Shown: positions 1-8,472 of the stretch, piece by piece | How the letters are laid out: every line of letters starts with the position of its first letter | How positions within the stretch are numbered: the first letter of the stretch is position 1 | NCBI GenBank assembly: GCA_020024595.1 | Contig: JAHHTO010000026.1 | Span: 1-20,547, forward strand | Length of the DNA stretch: 20,547 nt | Reading direction: 5' to 3' | Source: Schaedlerella sp. | GTDB lineage: Bacteria > Bacillota > Clostridia > Lachnospirales > Lachnospiraceae | Notes under the pieces: model-generated | What the model was told of the DNA's origin: nothing | The model's database searches: none | What the model saw: only the letters and a program-made list of their open reading frames with translations | Program-made: the position numbers and the translations under genes

Positions 1-2
1 GG

Positions 3-1316
3 CTTGGAGTACTCAGTATTTTCTACCCAGAATTTGCAGAAGCAGAAAGATGGAGAGCATATGCAGTAGAGATTTTGATGTCTAAGATTGATGAGCAGTT
101 CAGTGCCGATGGTTATACAAGAGAGATGTCGGGTGCATATCACTGGATCGCAATGAGAAATTTCTTTGCTTTTTATCAGGTAGCTAAGAATAATGGAATG
201 GAAGATATTTTTCCAGAGGCATATAAAAATGCAATTTATCGAGCAGCGTGGGCAGAATATTATCAGCAAAAACCAGATTATTCTCTTCCAGTAACAAATG
301 ACTCTAATGTGACTACCAGGCATCAAATGCAGTTAGCATTATTAAAAGAAATTATTGATGAAGAGGTTGTGGATTATCGCTTAAGTAACGGAAACGAAGG
401 AAAAGCACCGGAACATGTATCATATTTCTATCCAGATGCAAAATTGGCTGTTATGCGTTCTGATTGGAGTGCTAATGCACTTTATGCCAGCTTTGATATG
501 GGACCATGGGGAATCAACCATATGAATGAAGACCAATTAAGTCTGGAAATATCTGCATATGGAAGAAATCTTTTGGTGAATAGTGGGCGCTGGCGTTATA
601 CAACAAGTCCGGGAATTTCCTGGTTATCTCGTGCACAATATTTTAGAAATACCCCATCATATAATAGTGTGATCTGTGATGATATGGGACAGATGCCAGG
701 GGATGCAGACGGATTTATGATTATGACGGAAGCATTTGATTATGCAAAAGGAACTTTTGCAAGCGGTTATGGAAAGACTAGTGAAACACAGACGGTTTCC
801 AAAGAATTTGGAAGTGTAGCAAATAAAGAGGCACTTGCACCAGATGTTACACACACAAGAGAAGTATTTTTTGTCAAAGAAGAAGGATTCTTTATCGTTC
901 GTGATACGATGAACAGTAAAGAAGAACATATTTATACACAGACATGGCATATGGCAGAAGGAAGCATGGAAAAATGCAAAATGGGTTATTTTTCTACATT
1001 TGAAGATGCAAACCTTATAATGCTACAGTTAAACCAGCCAAAAACGCAGTACTATTGTGGTAGTGAGGAGCCGTTTAAAGGTTGGAACTGTCCGTCATAC
1101 GATTATTTGGTACCAGCACCAGAAGTAGATGTATGTTTATCCGGACCTGGAATTGTTGTATTTGAAACTTTATTATTCCCGATAAAAGGAAAGGTAAATG
1201 TAGAAAATATTCCGGAATTTAAAAAGATAGTTTCTGAGGATGGCGTTGTATATACAGTTACTATTAACGGAAAAACAACATCTGTTCTTGCGGGAGAACA
1301 GTGGAAACTGATTTAA
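3..1316 (+). CDS. Heparinase II/III family protein, 5' end cut by window
   Basis: The reading frame is open from the first bases of the window to a TAA at 1314, so the start lies upstream; the TTG and ATG at 75-80 are internal. Family members are polysaccharide lyases or lyase-like enzymes that cleave uronic-acid-containing glycans, with an alpha/alpha toroid followed by a beta-sandwich. The visible part has the end of the helical domain (GAYHW near 135-150) and the beta-sheet domain, including GPWGINHMNEDQLSL near 500-545 (the His/Asp-containing loop of this family) and the YFRNTPSYNSV motif near 640-670, the counterpart of the usual AHNTV motif. It lies 61 nt upstream of a second family member on the same strand, which suggests one operon. 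The substrate (heparin-like, alginate-like or other uronate glycan) cannot be told. No signal peptide can be judged because the N-terminus is missing. Confidence 0.85.
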   Translation, partial: LGVLSIFYPEFAEAERWRAYAVEILMSKIDEQFSADGYTREMSGAYHWIAMRNFFAFYQVAKNNGMEDIFPEAYKNAIYRAAWAEYYQQKPDYSLPVTNDSNVTTRHQMQLALLKEIIDEEVVDYRLSNGNEGKAPEHVSYFYPDAKLAVMRSDWSANALYASFDMGPWGINHMNEDQLSLEISAYGRNLLVNSGRWRYTTSPGISWLSRAQYFRNTPSYNSVICDDMGQMPGDADGFMIMTEAFDYAKGTFASGYGKTSETQTVSKEFGSVANKEALAPDVTHTREVFFVKEEGFFIVRDTMNSKEEHIYTQTWHMAEGSMEKCKMGYFSTFEDANLIMLQLNQPKTQYYCGSEEPFKGWNCPSYDYLVPAPEVDVCLSGPGIVVFETLLFPIKGKVNVENIPEFKKIVSEDGVVYTVTINGKTTSVLAGEQWKLI

Positions 1317-1377
1317 GACAAGACATAGAGATTTGATATGTCCTATTATAAGTAGAAGAGAGATGGGAAAATACAGT

Positions 1378-3351
1378 ATGAGTAAATTAGTATTTATTGG
1401 TGAATTAGATCCATATATTGAGGAGATTGAAAATAAGAGAAAAAAACAGTACATAAGGCTTTTGGAACATGCTGACAGCTATGAGACTATGGTACTTCCT
1501 GCAGAGCACCCAAAGAAAAGCAGTACTTATATGGGGATTGCTATCGCAAATCTTGCATTGGCATACCGTTTGAGCAAAAAGGAAAAATATCTGAATGAAG
1601 CGAAGCGTTTCATGAACACCGTATTGTCTTATGAAAAGTGGGGGAATGCACATCTGGTAAATGTGGATTTATCTGCTTCATGGATTTTATTTGGCTTATC
1701 CTTGGGATATGATTGGTTAAAGCCATATTTAAATGAAGAAGAAAGAATCAGGATTGCGACAAAGATCAAACATCATGCGAAGATCATCTACGATTATCGA
1801 AAAGAAACTTATGGAACAGATTGGTCTACCAATTATTATCAGAATCATAACTGGATCAATTTAAATGGTCTGGCAACAGCTGGGTATGTACTGCAAGGAG
1901 AAGATGAACATGCCAAAGATTATATTGAGATGGCAAAAGAAAATTTTAGCAGAGTATATTCTTATATGGCAGATGACGGTTCTAACTATGAAGGTGTTGT
2001 ATATTGGAGATATGGCGGGATGTGGTTATTTGTTTATGCACATCTGTTAAAGCAGCAGGAAGGGATTGATTACTTTAAAACATGCGATTACCTTAAAAAT
2101 ACATTCTATTATCGTTTGTATCAATCCAGTGGAGATTATAGACTGCAGATGAATTTTGGTGACTGTCATGACAGACATAGTGGACATACTCCGTGTGTGT
2201 ATTATAAAGTTGCGGCGGAATATGGAGACGGGTACGCACAGACATTTGGAAACTTGGTTCTCAATGAATTCCTTATGGAAGAAGCAGAAGAAAGTAAAGT
2301 AAAACCAGGGATTCTTCCGGAAGCAGTTTTTGAATTTTTATGGTACGATTCGACAGTAGAAGAAAAAGAATTAAAAGAGCTTCCACTGACCAGATTTTTT
2401 GAAGATCTTGGACTCTTGATGATTCGTGACAGTTGGGCGAGAGATGGCAAGGTGCTGACGATTAAATGTGGACACCCTGGTGGAAAGAAACAGTGGAAAA
2501 AGGGTTGGCAGTTACACAGGGAGGAAGGAATTGATGGTCTTGCGCTTTCTCATCACCATCCAGACAACCTGTCTTATATTTTTGCAAGAGGTGGGGAATT
2601 TCTGACCTGTGAAGATGGATATAACAGAAATATCATGCCGGATAACCATAATGTCATTTTGGTTGATCAAAAATATACTGATGCACAGGATGTGAATGAT
2701 GTCTACATGAGTAGTGTGGAAATGAGATTGAAGCAGGAAAGCAGCGAGGAGATTGAAAAAACATACTGTGGAGATGTGACATTCTTTAAGCAGGATGGTT
2801 CGATTGTGATATACAAAGGAGAAACAGCTGGCGTTTATCCAAAAGATCTCAAAATGAGAGAGGTAAGCAGAACATTATTTACAGATGGTCTGACATTTTG
2901 GGCTTTTGTAGATGTATGTAGAAGTGAGGATACGCATATTTATACGATTATTTCTAATACGGACAGAAAAGCAGAAAAGAATGGAGATGGAAGTTATACA
3001 TATGTAATGGAATCTGGCAATATCCGATATCATGTATTTTCCGATAAAGGAATTCAGGATAAATTCTATAGTCAGGATATTGTGGCAGTCATGACGACGC
3101 AGGAGCCAGATAAAGTTTGCCGTTCTTATATACAGACTCTGGCTACAGAATCCAGATGTAAAGAAAAAGCTCAGGTATTTGTAGAATGCTTCACTTTTGA
3201 GGGAAATAAAACAGCCGTGGACTGGAAAGATCATATGTTGACTGTTCAAAGCGAATCAAATTTATATGGAATTCATGTGGATGCAGAAACCTATGTGATT
3301 ACGGTAAAGGTTAAGAACGGAACAGAAGAAAAGGTGTGGGAATTGCACTAA
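1378..3351 (+). CDS. Heparinase II/III family protein (likely polysaccharide lyase)
   Basis: About 657 residues. The N-terminal half is the helical toroid, with NYYQNHNWINLNG near residue 160 as the typical substrate-cleft segment. The C-terminal half is a beta-sandwich with HHHPDNLSY (His392-394, Asp396) and DNHNVILVD about 30 residues later, both characteristic of the family. No signal peptide or transmembrane stretch is visible, so the enzyme is probably cytoplasmic and acts on imported oligosaccharides. I chose the ATG at 1378 (MSKLVF) because it has a GGGA-containing site at a workable distance; in-frame ATG 1363 and TTG 1333 are alternatives with poorer spacing. It follows another heparinase-like gene and precedes a mannose-6-phosphate isomerase, pointing to a glycan-use locus. 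It is distinct in sequence from its neighbour, so the two probably cut different bonds or substrates. Confidence 0.85.
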   Translation: MSKLVFIGELDPYIEEIENKRKKQYIRLLEHADSYETMVLPAEHPKKSSTYMGIAIANLALAYRLSKKEKYLNEAKRFMNTVLSYEKWGNAHLVNVDLSASWILFGLSLGYDWLKPYLNEEERIRIATKIKHHAKIIYDYRKETYGTDWSTNYYQNHNWINLNGLATAGYVLQGEDEHAKDYIEMAKENFSRVYSYMADDGSNYEGVVYWRYGGMWLFVYAHLLKQQEGIDYFKTCDYLKNTFYYRLYQSSGDYRLQMNFGDCHDRHSGHTPCVYYKVAAEYGDGYAQTFGNLVLNEFLMEEAEESKVKPGILPEAVFEFLWYDSTVEEKELKELPLTRFFEDLGLLMIRDSWARDGKVLTIKCGHPGGKKQWKKGWQLHREEGIDGLALSHHHPDNLSYIFARGGEFLTCEDGYNRNIMPDNHNVILVDQKYTDAQDVNDVYMSSVEMRLKQESSEEIEKTYCGDVTFFKQDGSIVIYKGETAGVYPKDLKMREVSRTLFTDGLTFWAFVDVCRSEDTHIYTIISNTDRKAEKNGDGSYTYVMESGNIRYHVFSDKGIQDKFYSQDIVAVMTTQEPDKVCRSYIQTLATESRCKEKAQVFVECFTFEGNKTAVDWKDHMLTVQSESNLYGIHVDAETYVITVKVKNGTEEKVWELH

Positions 3352-3359
3352 ATTTATCG

Positions 3360-3395
3360 TTCCCATAGATTCGATTTTATTTGAATCTATGGGAA
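3360..3395 (+). terminator. 13-bp hairpin between heparinase gene and manA
   Basis: A perfect 13-bp inverted repeat (3360-3372 with 3383-3395, outer bases TTCCCATAG) encloses a 10-nt loop, starting 8 nt after the heparinase stop. The following T tract is short (TTT), so it may act as a weak or partial terminator or mRNA 3' stabiliser that lets some transcription reach manA. An in-frame upstream start for manA at 3381 would fall inside this hairpin, which argues against that start. Confidence 0.6.
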
Positions 3396-3425
3396 TTTAC
3401 AGATGAAAAGCGGAGATATATGATA

Positions 3426-4517
3426 ATGAAGAAACTGACAAAAGAGCCAATAAAACTAACAGGAGAGCGTGTCTGGAGAACTTATATAGGTGGAAGGGAA
3501 ATCGGAAAACTGCACGGAAATTTTCAGGCAGAGGATAATCATTTTCCAGAAGAATGGATGTATTCTATGACTCAAGCCAGGAATGCTGGAAGAGAAGAGA
3601 TTGAAGAAGGACTTTGCAAATTGGAGGAATTTCCAGAAATATCTTTTAAGGCACTGGTTGAAAAATATCCAGAAGAAATGTTGGGAAAATCGCATGTAGA
3701 GAGATGGGGAAATTCAACAGGTGTTCTGATTAAGATTATTGATAGTCTGGAAAGGCTGACAATTCAGGTACACCCTAATAAGATAAAGGCTGAAAAATTA
3801 TTTCATAGTCAATTTGGAAAAACAGAGAGCTGGCATATTTTAAATACAAGAAATGATATGGAAGAAAAGCCTTGTATTTATCTTGGATTTAAAGAAGGTA
3901 TTGATGAAAAGCAGTGGAAGACCTGTTTTGAAACGCAAAATATCAAAGAAATGTTGTCACTGTTAAATCGTATTGAAGTGCAGCCAGGAGAAACTTATTT
4001 AGTAAACGGTGGAGTTCCGCATGCAATTGGAAGAGGTTGTATGATCATAGAAGTCCAGGAGCCAACAGATTATACAATTCGAGTAGAAAAAATTACGCCA
4101 TCTGGATTTGAAATCGCAGATAGTATGTGTCATCAGGGATTAGGCTTTGAAAAAATGTTTGAATGTTTCGAATATCAAGGGATGACACTAGATGAAGTTA
4201 AAGCAAAATATTGTATGCAAGTAAAAGAAATGAGAACTGAATTTGGGATAAAACAGCAGATTATTAATTATCAAGAAACACCTTGCTTTCAATTTGAAAA
4301 ATTAATAATTAATGAAAAATGTCATTTGAAAGGGGCTGATGTATTTTCTTGTCTCTATGTTCTTTCTGGAGATGGTGTTTTGGAGAGCCCGACTAAGAAA
4401 TATACGCTGAAAAGAAATGATCAGTTTTTCATACCTGCAGCATCAGATGAGTATATGATTGGTGCGTCGATGGAGAATCCTATTTCGGTATTAATGATAC
4501 GAGGACCAAAAGTGTAA
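3426..4517 (+). CDS. manA: Class I mannose-6-phosphate isomerase
   Basis: Interconverts mannose-6-phosphate and fructose-6-phosphate, feeding mannose into glycolysis or supplying precursors for GDP-mannose. It is a zinc-dependent cupin enzyme. The zinc-ligand pattern is visible: QVHP (Gln114, His116), TESWH (Glu134) and GGVPHAIG (His199); the N-terminal EEW...ARN.GREEIEEGL segment is also typical. At about 363 residues it is longer than the roughly 315 residues common in Firmicutes. The C-terminal 90 residues form a second cupin-like stretch (CLYVLSGDGVLE, FFIPA). ATG 3426 has GGAG at 3412-3415, 10 nt upstream; ATG 3420 is too close to it. The gene follows two heparinase-like genes, so mannose or fructose-6-phosphate may come from the same glycan pathway. 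The link is positional only. Confidence 0.88.
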   Translation: MKKLTKEPIKLTGERVWRTYIGGREIGKLHGNFQAEDNHFPEEWMYSMTQARNAGREEIEEGLCKLEEFPEISFKALVEKYPEEMLGKSHVERWGNSTGVLIKIIDSLERLTIQVHPNKIKAEKLFHSQFGKTESWHILNTRNDMEEKPCIYLGFKEGIDEKQWKTCFETQNIKEMLSLLNRIEVQPGETYLVNGGVPHAIGRGCMIIEVQEPTDYTIRVEKITPSGFEIADSMCHQGLGFEKMFECFEYQGMTLDEVKAKYCMQVKEMRTEFGIKQQIINYQETPCFQFEKLIINEKCHLKGADVFSCLYVLSGDGVLESPTKKYTLKRNDQFFIPAASDEYMIGASMENPISVLMIRGPKV

Positions 4518-4822
4518 AAGTAATAAATAGAAGAAAAATTCATTAAGAGAAGGAGAGAATTCCTGCTTATTAGAAAAGATTAGGTTAGAAAAGCAGACAG
4601 AGGAATTAGAGAGAAGCAGTATCTATCAGTTCTTCAGCCATTTCCTGATTTAGAGTACCTTTCAGGATAATAGACATCATATATTGTATGATGGAATTAC
4701 TGCTGTACCGCTTTTTACTTTTACATTATTTTCTTTTAGATAATTGTTCGTTATTTGACGAAGAACTGCTTTTTGAGGGGGAAGTTTTTTTAGCTATAAA
4801 AATAAACCTTCAAACTGAGAGG
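4518..4822. other. Intergenic stretch with possible decayed coding remnants
   Basis: There is no intact gene between manA and the insertion sequence. Short plus-strand stretches read like former coding DNA in different frames: near 4565-4650 a frame giving LEKIRLEKQTEELERS, and near 4735-4850 a frame giving LDNCSLFDEELLFEGEVF. They are broken by stops between them. I cannot assign them to a family. No convincing terminator for manA was seen here. Confidence 0.35.
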
Positions 4823-4844
4823 TGTAAAATAAAGAGTGTAAGTT
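4823..4844. repeat. IS256-type left terminal inverted repeat
   Basis: Aligned ungapped with the reverse complement of 6440-6461, it matches at TGT, then A-A and T positions, and a full GTGTAAGTT at the inner end. The match is imperfect in the A/T-rich middle. Confidence 0.6.
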
Positions 4845-4927
4845 GAGAAAAGTAAATTTCAAAACTTACGCACTTTGTTTGCTTTAATAGAGTGTGTTAA
4901 GATAACAGGAAAGGATTAGAAAAAAGG

Positions 4928-6193
4928 ATGAACACACTCACTATGACAAGAAGAAAAAAAGAAGCAACACCAAACAGACAGCTGGCGCAGGCAATCCTCG
5001 ACCAGTACCAGCCCAAAAGCGTAGAGGATATGCAGGATGCGCTGAAAGATATTTTCGGTCCCATGTTTGAAGCAATGCTGAAGGGGAAAATGAACAGCCA
5101 TCTGGGCTATTCCAATAACGAACGCGGTGAAAAAGAAACTGCCAATCGGAGAAACGGTTATACCAAAAAAACATTGAAAACAACGGTCGGCGATGTCCCG
5201 ATCGAGGTTTCACGCGATCTGGAAGGCGCTTTTGAACCAGTTGTTGTACCGAAAAGAAAAAGAGATGTCTCTGATATTCAGGACAAAGTACTTTCTATGT
5301 ACGCCAAAGGAATGAGCCAGCGTGACATTGCAGATACGATTGAGGATATTTACGGATTTGAAATCTCCCATGAAATAATTTCAGAGATTACGGACAGCGT
5401 TCTGGAACAGCTGGAAGAATGGCAGAACCGCCCATTAAAGCGATTTTATACCTTCCTGTTTGTAGACTGCCTGTATGTTGCAATCCGAAAAGATTACGAA
5501 ACAAAGAATTACGCAGTCTATGTCATTCTTGGATATGATGTAGATGGGCAAAAAGATATTCTGGGTTTGTGGCTGAGCGAGTCGGAAAGTAAACATCAAT
5601 GGATGCAGATCTTCGATGAGATAAAAAATCGCGGAGTGGAAGATGTCCTGTTTCTTTCTACGGATGGTGTAAGCGGACTGGAAAAAGGAGCAAAAGCAAT
5701 TTTCCCGCATATGGCGGTACAAAGATGCATCGTTCACCTGATTCGGAACTCTATTAAATATGTTCCCAACAAAGATTATAAGCGCTTTACAGCCCAACTA
5801 AAAAAGGTTTATGGGGCGGCCAGCCTGAAAGCGGCGGAGTCCGAATTTAAACGTTTTCGCCAAGCGTGGAGCTAATATCCCGGAGCCGTCGATGTATGGG
5901 TGCGGAACTGGTAGCATGTAGCACAGCTTTTCAGCTACGGAAGTGCGGTACGAAAAATCCTGTATACCACAAACGCAGTAGAAAGCGTCAATTCAAGTTT
6001 CCGCAAAGTGATAAAAAAAGGAGCTTTTCCAAACGAAAATGCGTTGCTGAAACTGCTGTATTTACGAATCAGCGAGTTATACAAGAAATGGAACAAACGC
6101 CCGCAAAGCAACTGGGCATTTGTCCGAAACTAGCTGGATATGGATGAAAAAATCCAGGAACGGATCCGTAAATACGAGAATGGAGGATTCTGA
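4928..6193 (+). pseudogene. IS256-family transposase with three in-frame stop codons
   Basis: DDE transposase of the Mutator/IS256 group. The frame runs without a shift from ATG 4928 to TGA 6191 (421 codons, normal length) but contains TAA at codon 316 (5873), TAG at 329 (5912) and TAG at 402 (6131). Reading through these stops restores the family sequence: AWS-stop-YPGAVDVW, RNW-stop-HVAQLF, VRN-stop-LDMDEK. Catalytic Asp180 (FVDCLYVA) and Asp246 (STDGVSG) precede the first stop. Catalytic Glu352 (TTNAVESVN) comes after two stops, so the 315-aa product cannot be active. At least two of the stops sit where relatives usually have Gln, so CAA/CAG to TAA/TAG transitions explain them. The upstream region has a weak AAGGA/AAAGG ribosome site. 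Confidence 0.9.
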
Positions 6194-6195
6194 AA

Positions 6196-6378
6196 ATGAC
6201 CCTTCATGAAAAGTGGGAAAACATAGATCATCGTTTAAGAATGCTGGACGCTGCTGATCAGGAAGAAGAGGCCGGACTACTCGGCGAAGCGTATGAGCGA
6301 TTAATTTCTGCTTACCAGGAAGCCCGTGAATTAAACGATGAAATGGAAGGACTTGTGAAAGACGCTTTAACAAATTAA
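6196..6378 (+). CDS. Small IS-internal protein, 60 aa, unknown function
   Basis: Starts 2 nt after the transposase TGA, behind a strong GGAGG (6183-6187, 8 nt from the ATG) that lies in the transposase 3' end. It was probably translated together with the transposase. The sequence is charged and helical with no cysteines or membrane segment (MTLHEKWENIDHRL..., rich in Glu, Ala and Leu), resembling a short coiled coil. It ends before the right inverted repeat, so it belongs to the element. I do not recognise a family. It is intact although the transposase is not, so it may be recently orphaned or too short to have been hit. Confidence 0.55.
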   Translation: MTLHEKWENIDHRLRMLDAADQEEEAGLLGEAYERLISAYQEARELNDEMEGLVKDALTN

Positions 6379-6439
6379 CTTAAAATAGTATCTAGGAATA
6401 AGACTGGGGAGGATTTCCTCCCCAAAATATTTTTTTAAA

Positions 6440-6461
6440 AACTTACACAAAAAACTTGACA
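6440..6461. repeat. IS256-type right terminal inverted repeat
   Basis: This is the reverse-complement partner of the left end, with inner AACTTACAC and outer ACA at 6459-6461. It lies only 5 bp from the 8-bp repeat that bounds the inverted permease segment. Confidence 0.6.
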
Positions 6462-6466
6462 AATCC

Positions 6467-6474
6467 ATAATTGT
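6467..6474. repeat. 8-bp inverted repeat, left boundary of flipped segment
   Basis: ATAATTGT here is the exact reverse complement of ACAATTAT at 7509-7516. Reversing the 6467-7516 segment between the two copies restores one open permease frame at the right boundary, so these are the probable inversion points. Confidence 0.65.
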
Positions 6475-7508
6475 CATAAGTGAGGAGTATACTCCTGCTG
6501 AAACTTTTATGATCGCATCCACATTGATTGCTGTGTTGATACTACCATCAAATTTCTCTTCCATTTCTAGATTAAAAGCATCAATGTTGATTTCATCGGT
6601 AAAATTGATGTAATAGCTTATATTTAAGAGTGTTCCCAACCGTTCATACCCCGCCCTGGTAAACAGGCAATCTCTACCCAGATTATTGGAAATCTGGGTA
6701 AAGCCACAAATCAGGTATCTTTCCCTTTTCCATTTACTGTGATTTCTATTTCTTTTCCAATCTTAAAGCCATTTTCTTTTGCGTACTTTGCGGCGATCGT
6801 GATTTCATTATTATATTGAGGAAATCTCCCATCGAATACAACATTCTGATTATTTGTCTTTGAAAAATCATCGCAAAGCGTCGCCATAAGTTCTGCTCCA
6901 CCTACATGTGATACATTCAAAGAAGTATACGGATAAACCTTTTCTACACGGATATCCGCATTCATTTCTCGTAAAAAATTGTCTTCCGCTTCGACTTGCA
7001 CATTAATGCAGCTATCTGCTGTTTCTCCGACAATCAAATTTAAAAACGGCGTCATATCTGTTATGACATTCTCAAGCATCAACCCAGAAAAAACAACGGC
7101 AAGTGATAGAATCAGCATTGTGACGCAGACAGTTACATTATACTTCATTCCCGAAAGCGTTGTTTTAAGCGCGAGTGCGAAATTGAGAGGCGCTTTTGTT
7201 TTTTCAAGCGGAATATGGTTGCGTTTAAAGTTATGTGTTTGGATTCCAGATCGCAAGGCTGTGATAGGATCCATCTTTTTGATTTTGCGTGCTGAAAGCC
7301 ATATAGCAAGCGTAACAGTACCTCCCAATACCATGAGCGAAATCAAAAGTGGCAGTGGCAAAAAACGGATGGTATATGGAATACCTGTCTGTGAAATCAT
7401 CATGGCATTGACTCCAGGAAACAGGAGGTACGAAAGCCCGACTCCAATCAATGCTGTTATGAAAGTCAGACTTAAAAACTGCAATAACAACGAAAAAATT
7501 AACTGCCC

Positions 7509-7516
7509 ACAATTAT
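7509..7516. repeat. 8-bp inverted repeat, right boundary of flipped segment
   Basis: ACAATTAT, partner of 6467-6474. It sits inside an imperfect palindrome CACAATTATTGTG (7508-7520) and encodes Thr-Ile-Ile of the permease. Confidence 0.65.
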
Positions 7517-7901
7517 TGTGATAGCCATATTTGCTCTTTCTGCTATAATTATCATTTTTGTGTTGTATCTTCTTGTACGTACGATGCTGAATAATAAGAT
7601 TCGTGATTACGGTATTATGAAAGCGCTTGGTTTTACGACAAGCCAGCTTATCCTGCAAACAGCTCTGTCGTTCATGCCCGCTATGATTCTATCTACGCTG
7701 ATCGGACTGATCGTGTGCTGTCTGGTCATTAACCCATTGACCGCATTGTTTTTAAGTGGTATCGGAATTGTAAAATGCACGTTTATCGTCCCTGCGGGGT
7801 TTGTCTTTATTGCGGGACTTGGGCTTATCGTATTTGCTTTTGTGATGGCGTGTCTGTTATCTTTAAAAATCAGGAAAATTACTCCGAAATCTTTAATTTA
7901 A
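7517..7901 (+). pseudogene. FtsX-type ABC permease, C-terminal part in original orientation
   Basis: This is the second FtsX domain and natural C-terminus of the same permease: one helix (VIAIFALSAIIIIFVLYLLV), the conserved loop RDYGIMKALGFT, then three more membrane helices, ending KIRKITPKSLI and TAA. The reading frame extends back through ACA ATT ATT (7509-7517), which exactly matches the ACA ATT AT reached by the minus-strand fragment at its end. Rejoining the two gives an uninterrupted LMTIIVIAIFALS. A GTG at 7518 could be read as a start, but no upstream ribosome site supports it. Confidence 0.85.
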
Positions 7902-7902
7902 A

Positions 7903-8472
7903 ATTGAAATCAAGCTGAATACAGAAGTGAAAAATGTTGAGATGCTTCAGGCAGATGAAGTGATTGTCGCAGCAGGAGCAGTTGCACGCACCCTTCCAGT
8001 GAAGGGGGGCTGAGTATGCTATGGATGCAGTGGGGTACCTGCTTGGCGAGAAAGAAGTTGGGGATAATGTAACAATTATTGGTGGAGGTCTGACTGGTTG
8101 TGAGATTGCATACGAGTTATATTTACATGGTAAGAAATCAGTGATTGTGGAAATGAAGAATAATTTGATTGCAGTGAAAGGTGTCTGCCTTGCAAACGCC
8201 AGCTATTTGCGTGATTTCTTTGCTACAAATAAGGTTCCGGTCTATCTGGAAACGACTTTAGATGAAGTGTTGGAGGATGGGGCAATTGCAGTGGATGAGC
8301 ATGGAAAACATTTCAAATATTAATGCAGACAGTGTGATTATGTCAGTCAGATATAAGCCGGCACCGATCGTAGAAAAGAGTAAGCATGTCCATATTATAG
8401 GAGTTGCATTGCAGGTAAGTAACTTACGTACAGTTATCTGGAATACATGGGATGTAGCGATGAAGCGTAGTG
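7903..8472 (+). pseudogene. FAD/NAD(P)-dependent enoate-reductase-like oxidoreductase, 3' fragment
   Basis: The C-terminal nucleotide-binding part of an old-yellow-enzyme/2,4-dienoyl-CoA-reductase-like protein (the group containing BaiCD/BaiH and enoate reductases). Seen in order: DEVIVAAGAVARTLP, then IIGGGLTGCEIAYEL (the GxGxxG-like dinucleotide fold), VPVYLETTLDEV, SVIMSVRYKPAP, and NLRTVIW.TWDVAMK at the usual C-terminus. Three frames are needed: one extra base in the G run at 8004-8009 and one near 8318-8323 (TAA at 8321). Expected motif residues have also drifted (IIGVALQVS where relatives have IIGDA...V.N). The flavin-barrel half is missing; the fragment begins within a base or two of the permease stop, so it is a sharp junction between unrelated genes. 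Non-functional. Confidence 0.8.

Larger units (their letters stand above)
4823..6461 (+). mobile_element. IS256-family insertion sequence, inactivated
   Basis: The element of about 1.64 kb is bounded by imperfect terminal inverted repeats (left 4823-4844, right 6440-6461) sharing GTGTAAGTT plus outer TGT. It carries one IS256-type transposase gene with three stops and a small downstream ORF. The 8 bases outside each end (4815-4822 and 6462-6469) do not match, although this family usually leaves 8-9 bp duplications. The copy or its flank has therefore been rearranged, which fits the broken permease directly to its right. A subterminal stem (GTGTAAGTT at 4836 with AACTTACGC at 4863) lies inside the left end. 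The exact outer limits could be off by a few bases. Confidence 0.8.
6467..7516 (-). pseudogene. FtsX-type ABC transporter permease, middle part, inverted
   Basis: Read on the minus strand from about 7510 downwards, this encodes the end of a first FtsX domain (several hydrophobic helices, then ARKIKKMDPITALRSG), a linker, a helix (VCVTMLILSLAVVFSGLML), and the large extracytoplasmic domain up to SAGVYSSLMTI. The rest of the protein (VIAIFALSAI...) continues on the opposite strand from 7517, so this piece is inverted relative to its own 3' end. There is also a one-base deletion near 6710: GKGKD is followed by a stop, while the next frame continues YLICGFTQISNN. The first 300 or so residues expected for such permeases are absent; the IS end lies there instead. 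These permeases work with an ATPase in MacB/VEX-type exporters. Non-functional. Confidence 0.85.

Noticed and set aside
5873..6133. Stop-codon reassignment (TAA/TAG read as Gln) in the transposase
   Set aside because: Neighbouring intact genes end cleanly on TAA or TAG and contain no internal ones, so the code is standard and the transposase is a pseudogene.
5866..6147. Open frame in the 3' half of the transposase gene in another frame
   Set aside because: The true transposase frame, read through the stops, matches IS256 enzymes; this one is a basic, low-complexity shadow.
6675..6700. Perfect 10-bp inverted repeat with 6-nt loop (TACCCAGATT/AATCTGGGTA), terminator-like
   Set aside because: It lies inside former permease coding sequence (GFTQISNNLG) and has no T run on either strand, so it is most likely coincidental.
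6979..7521. Long plus-strand open frame across the inverted permease segment
   Set aside because: It is the antisense of the permease, whose minus-strand translation matches the FtsX family; no ribosome site or family match on the plus strand.
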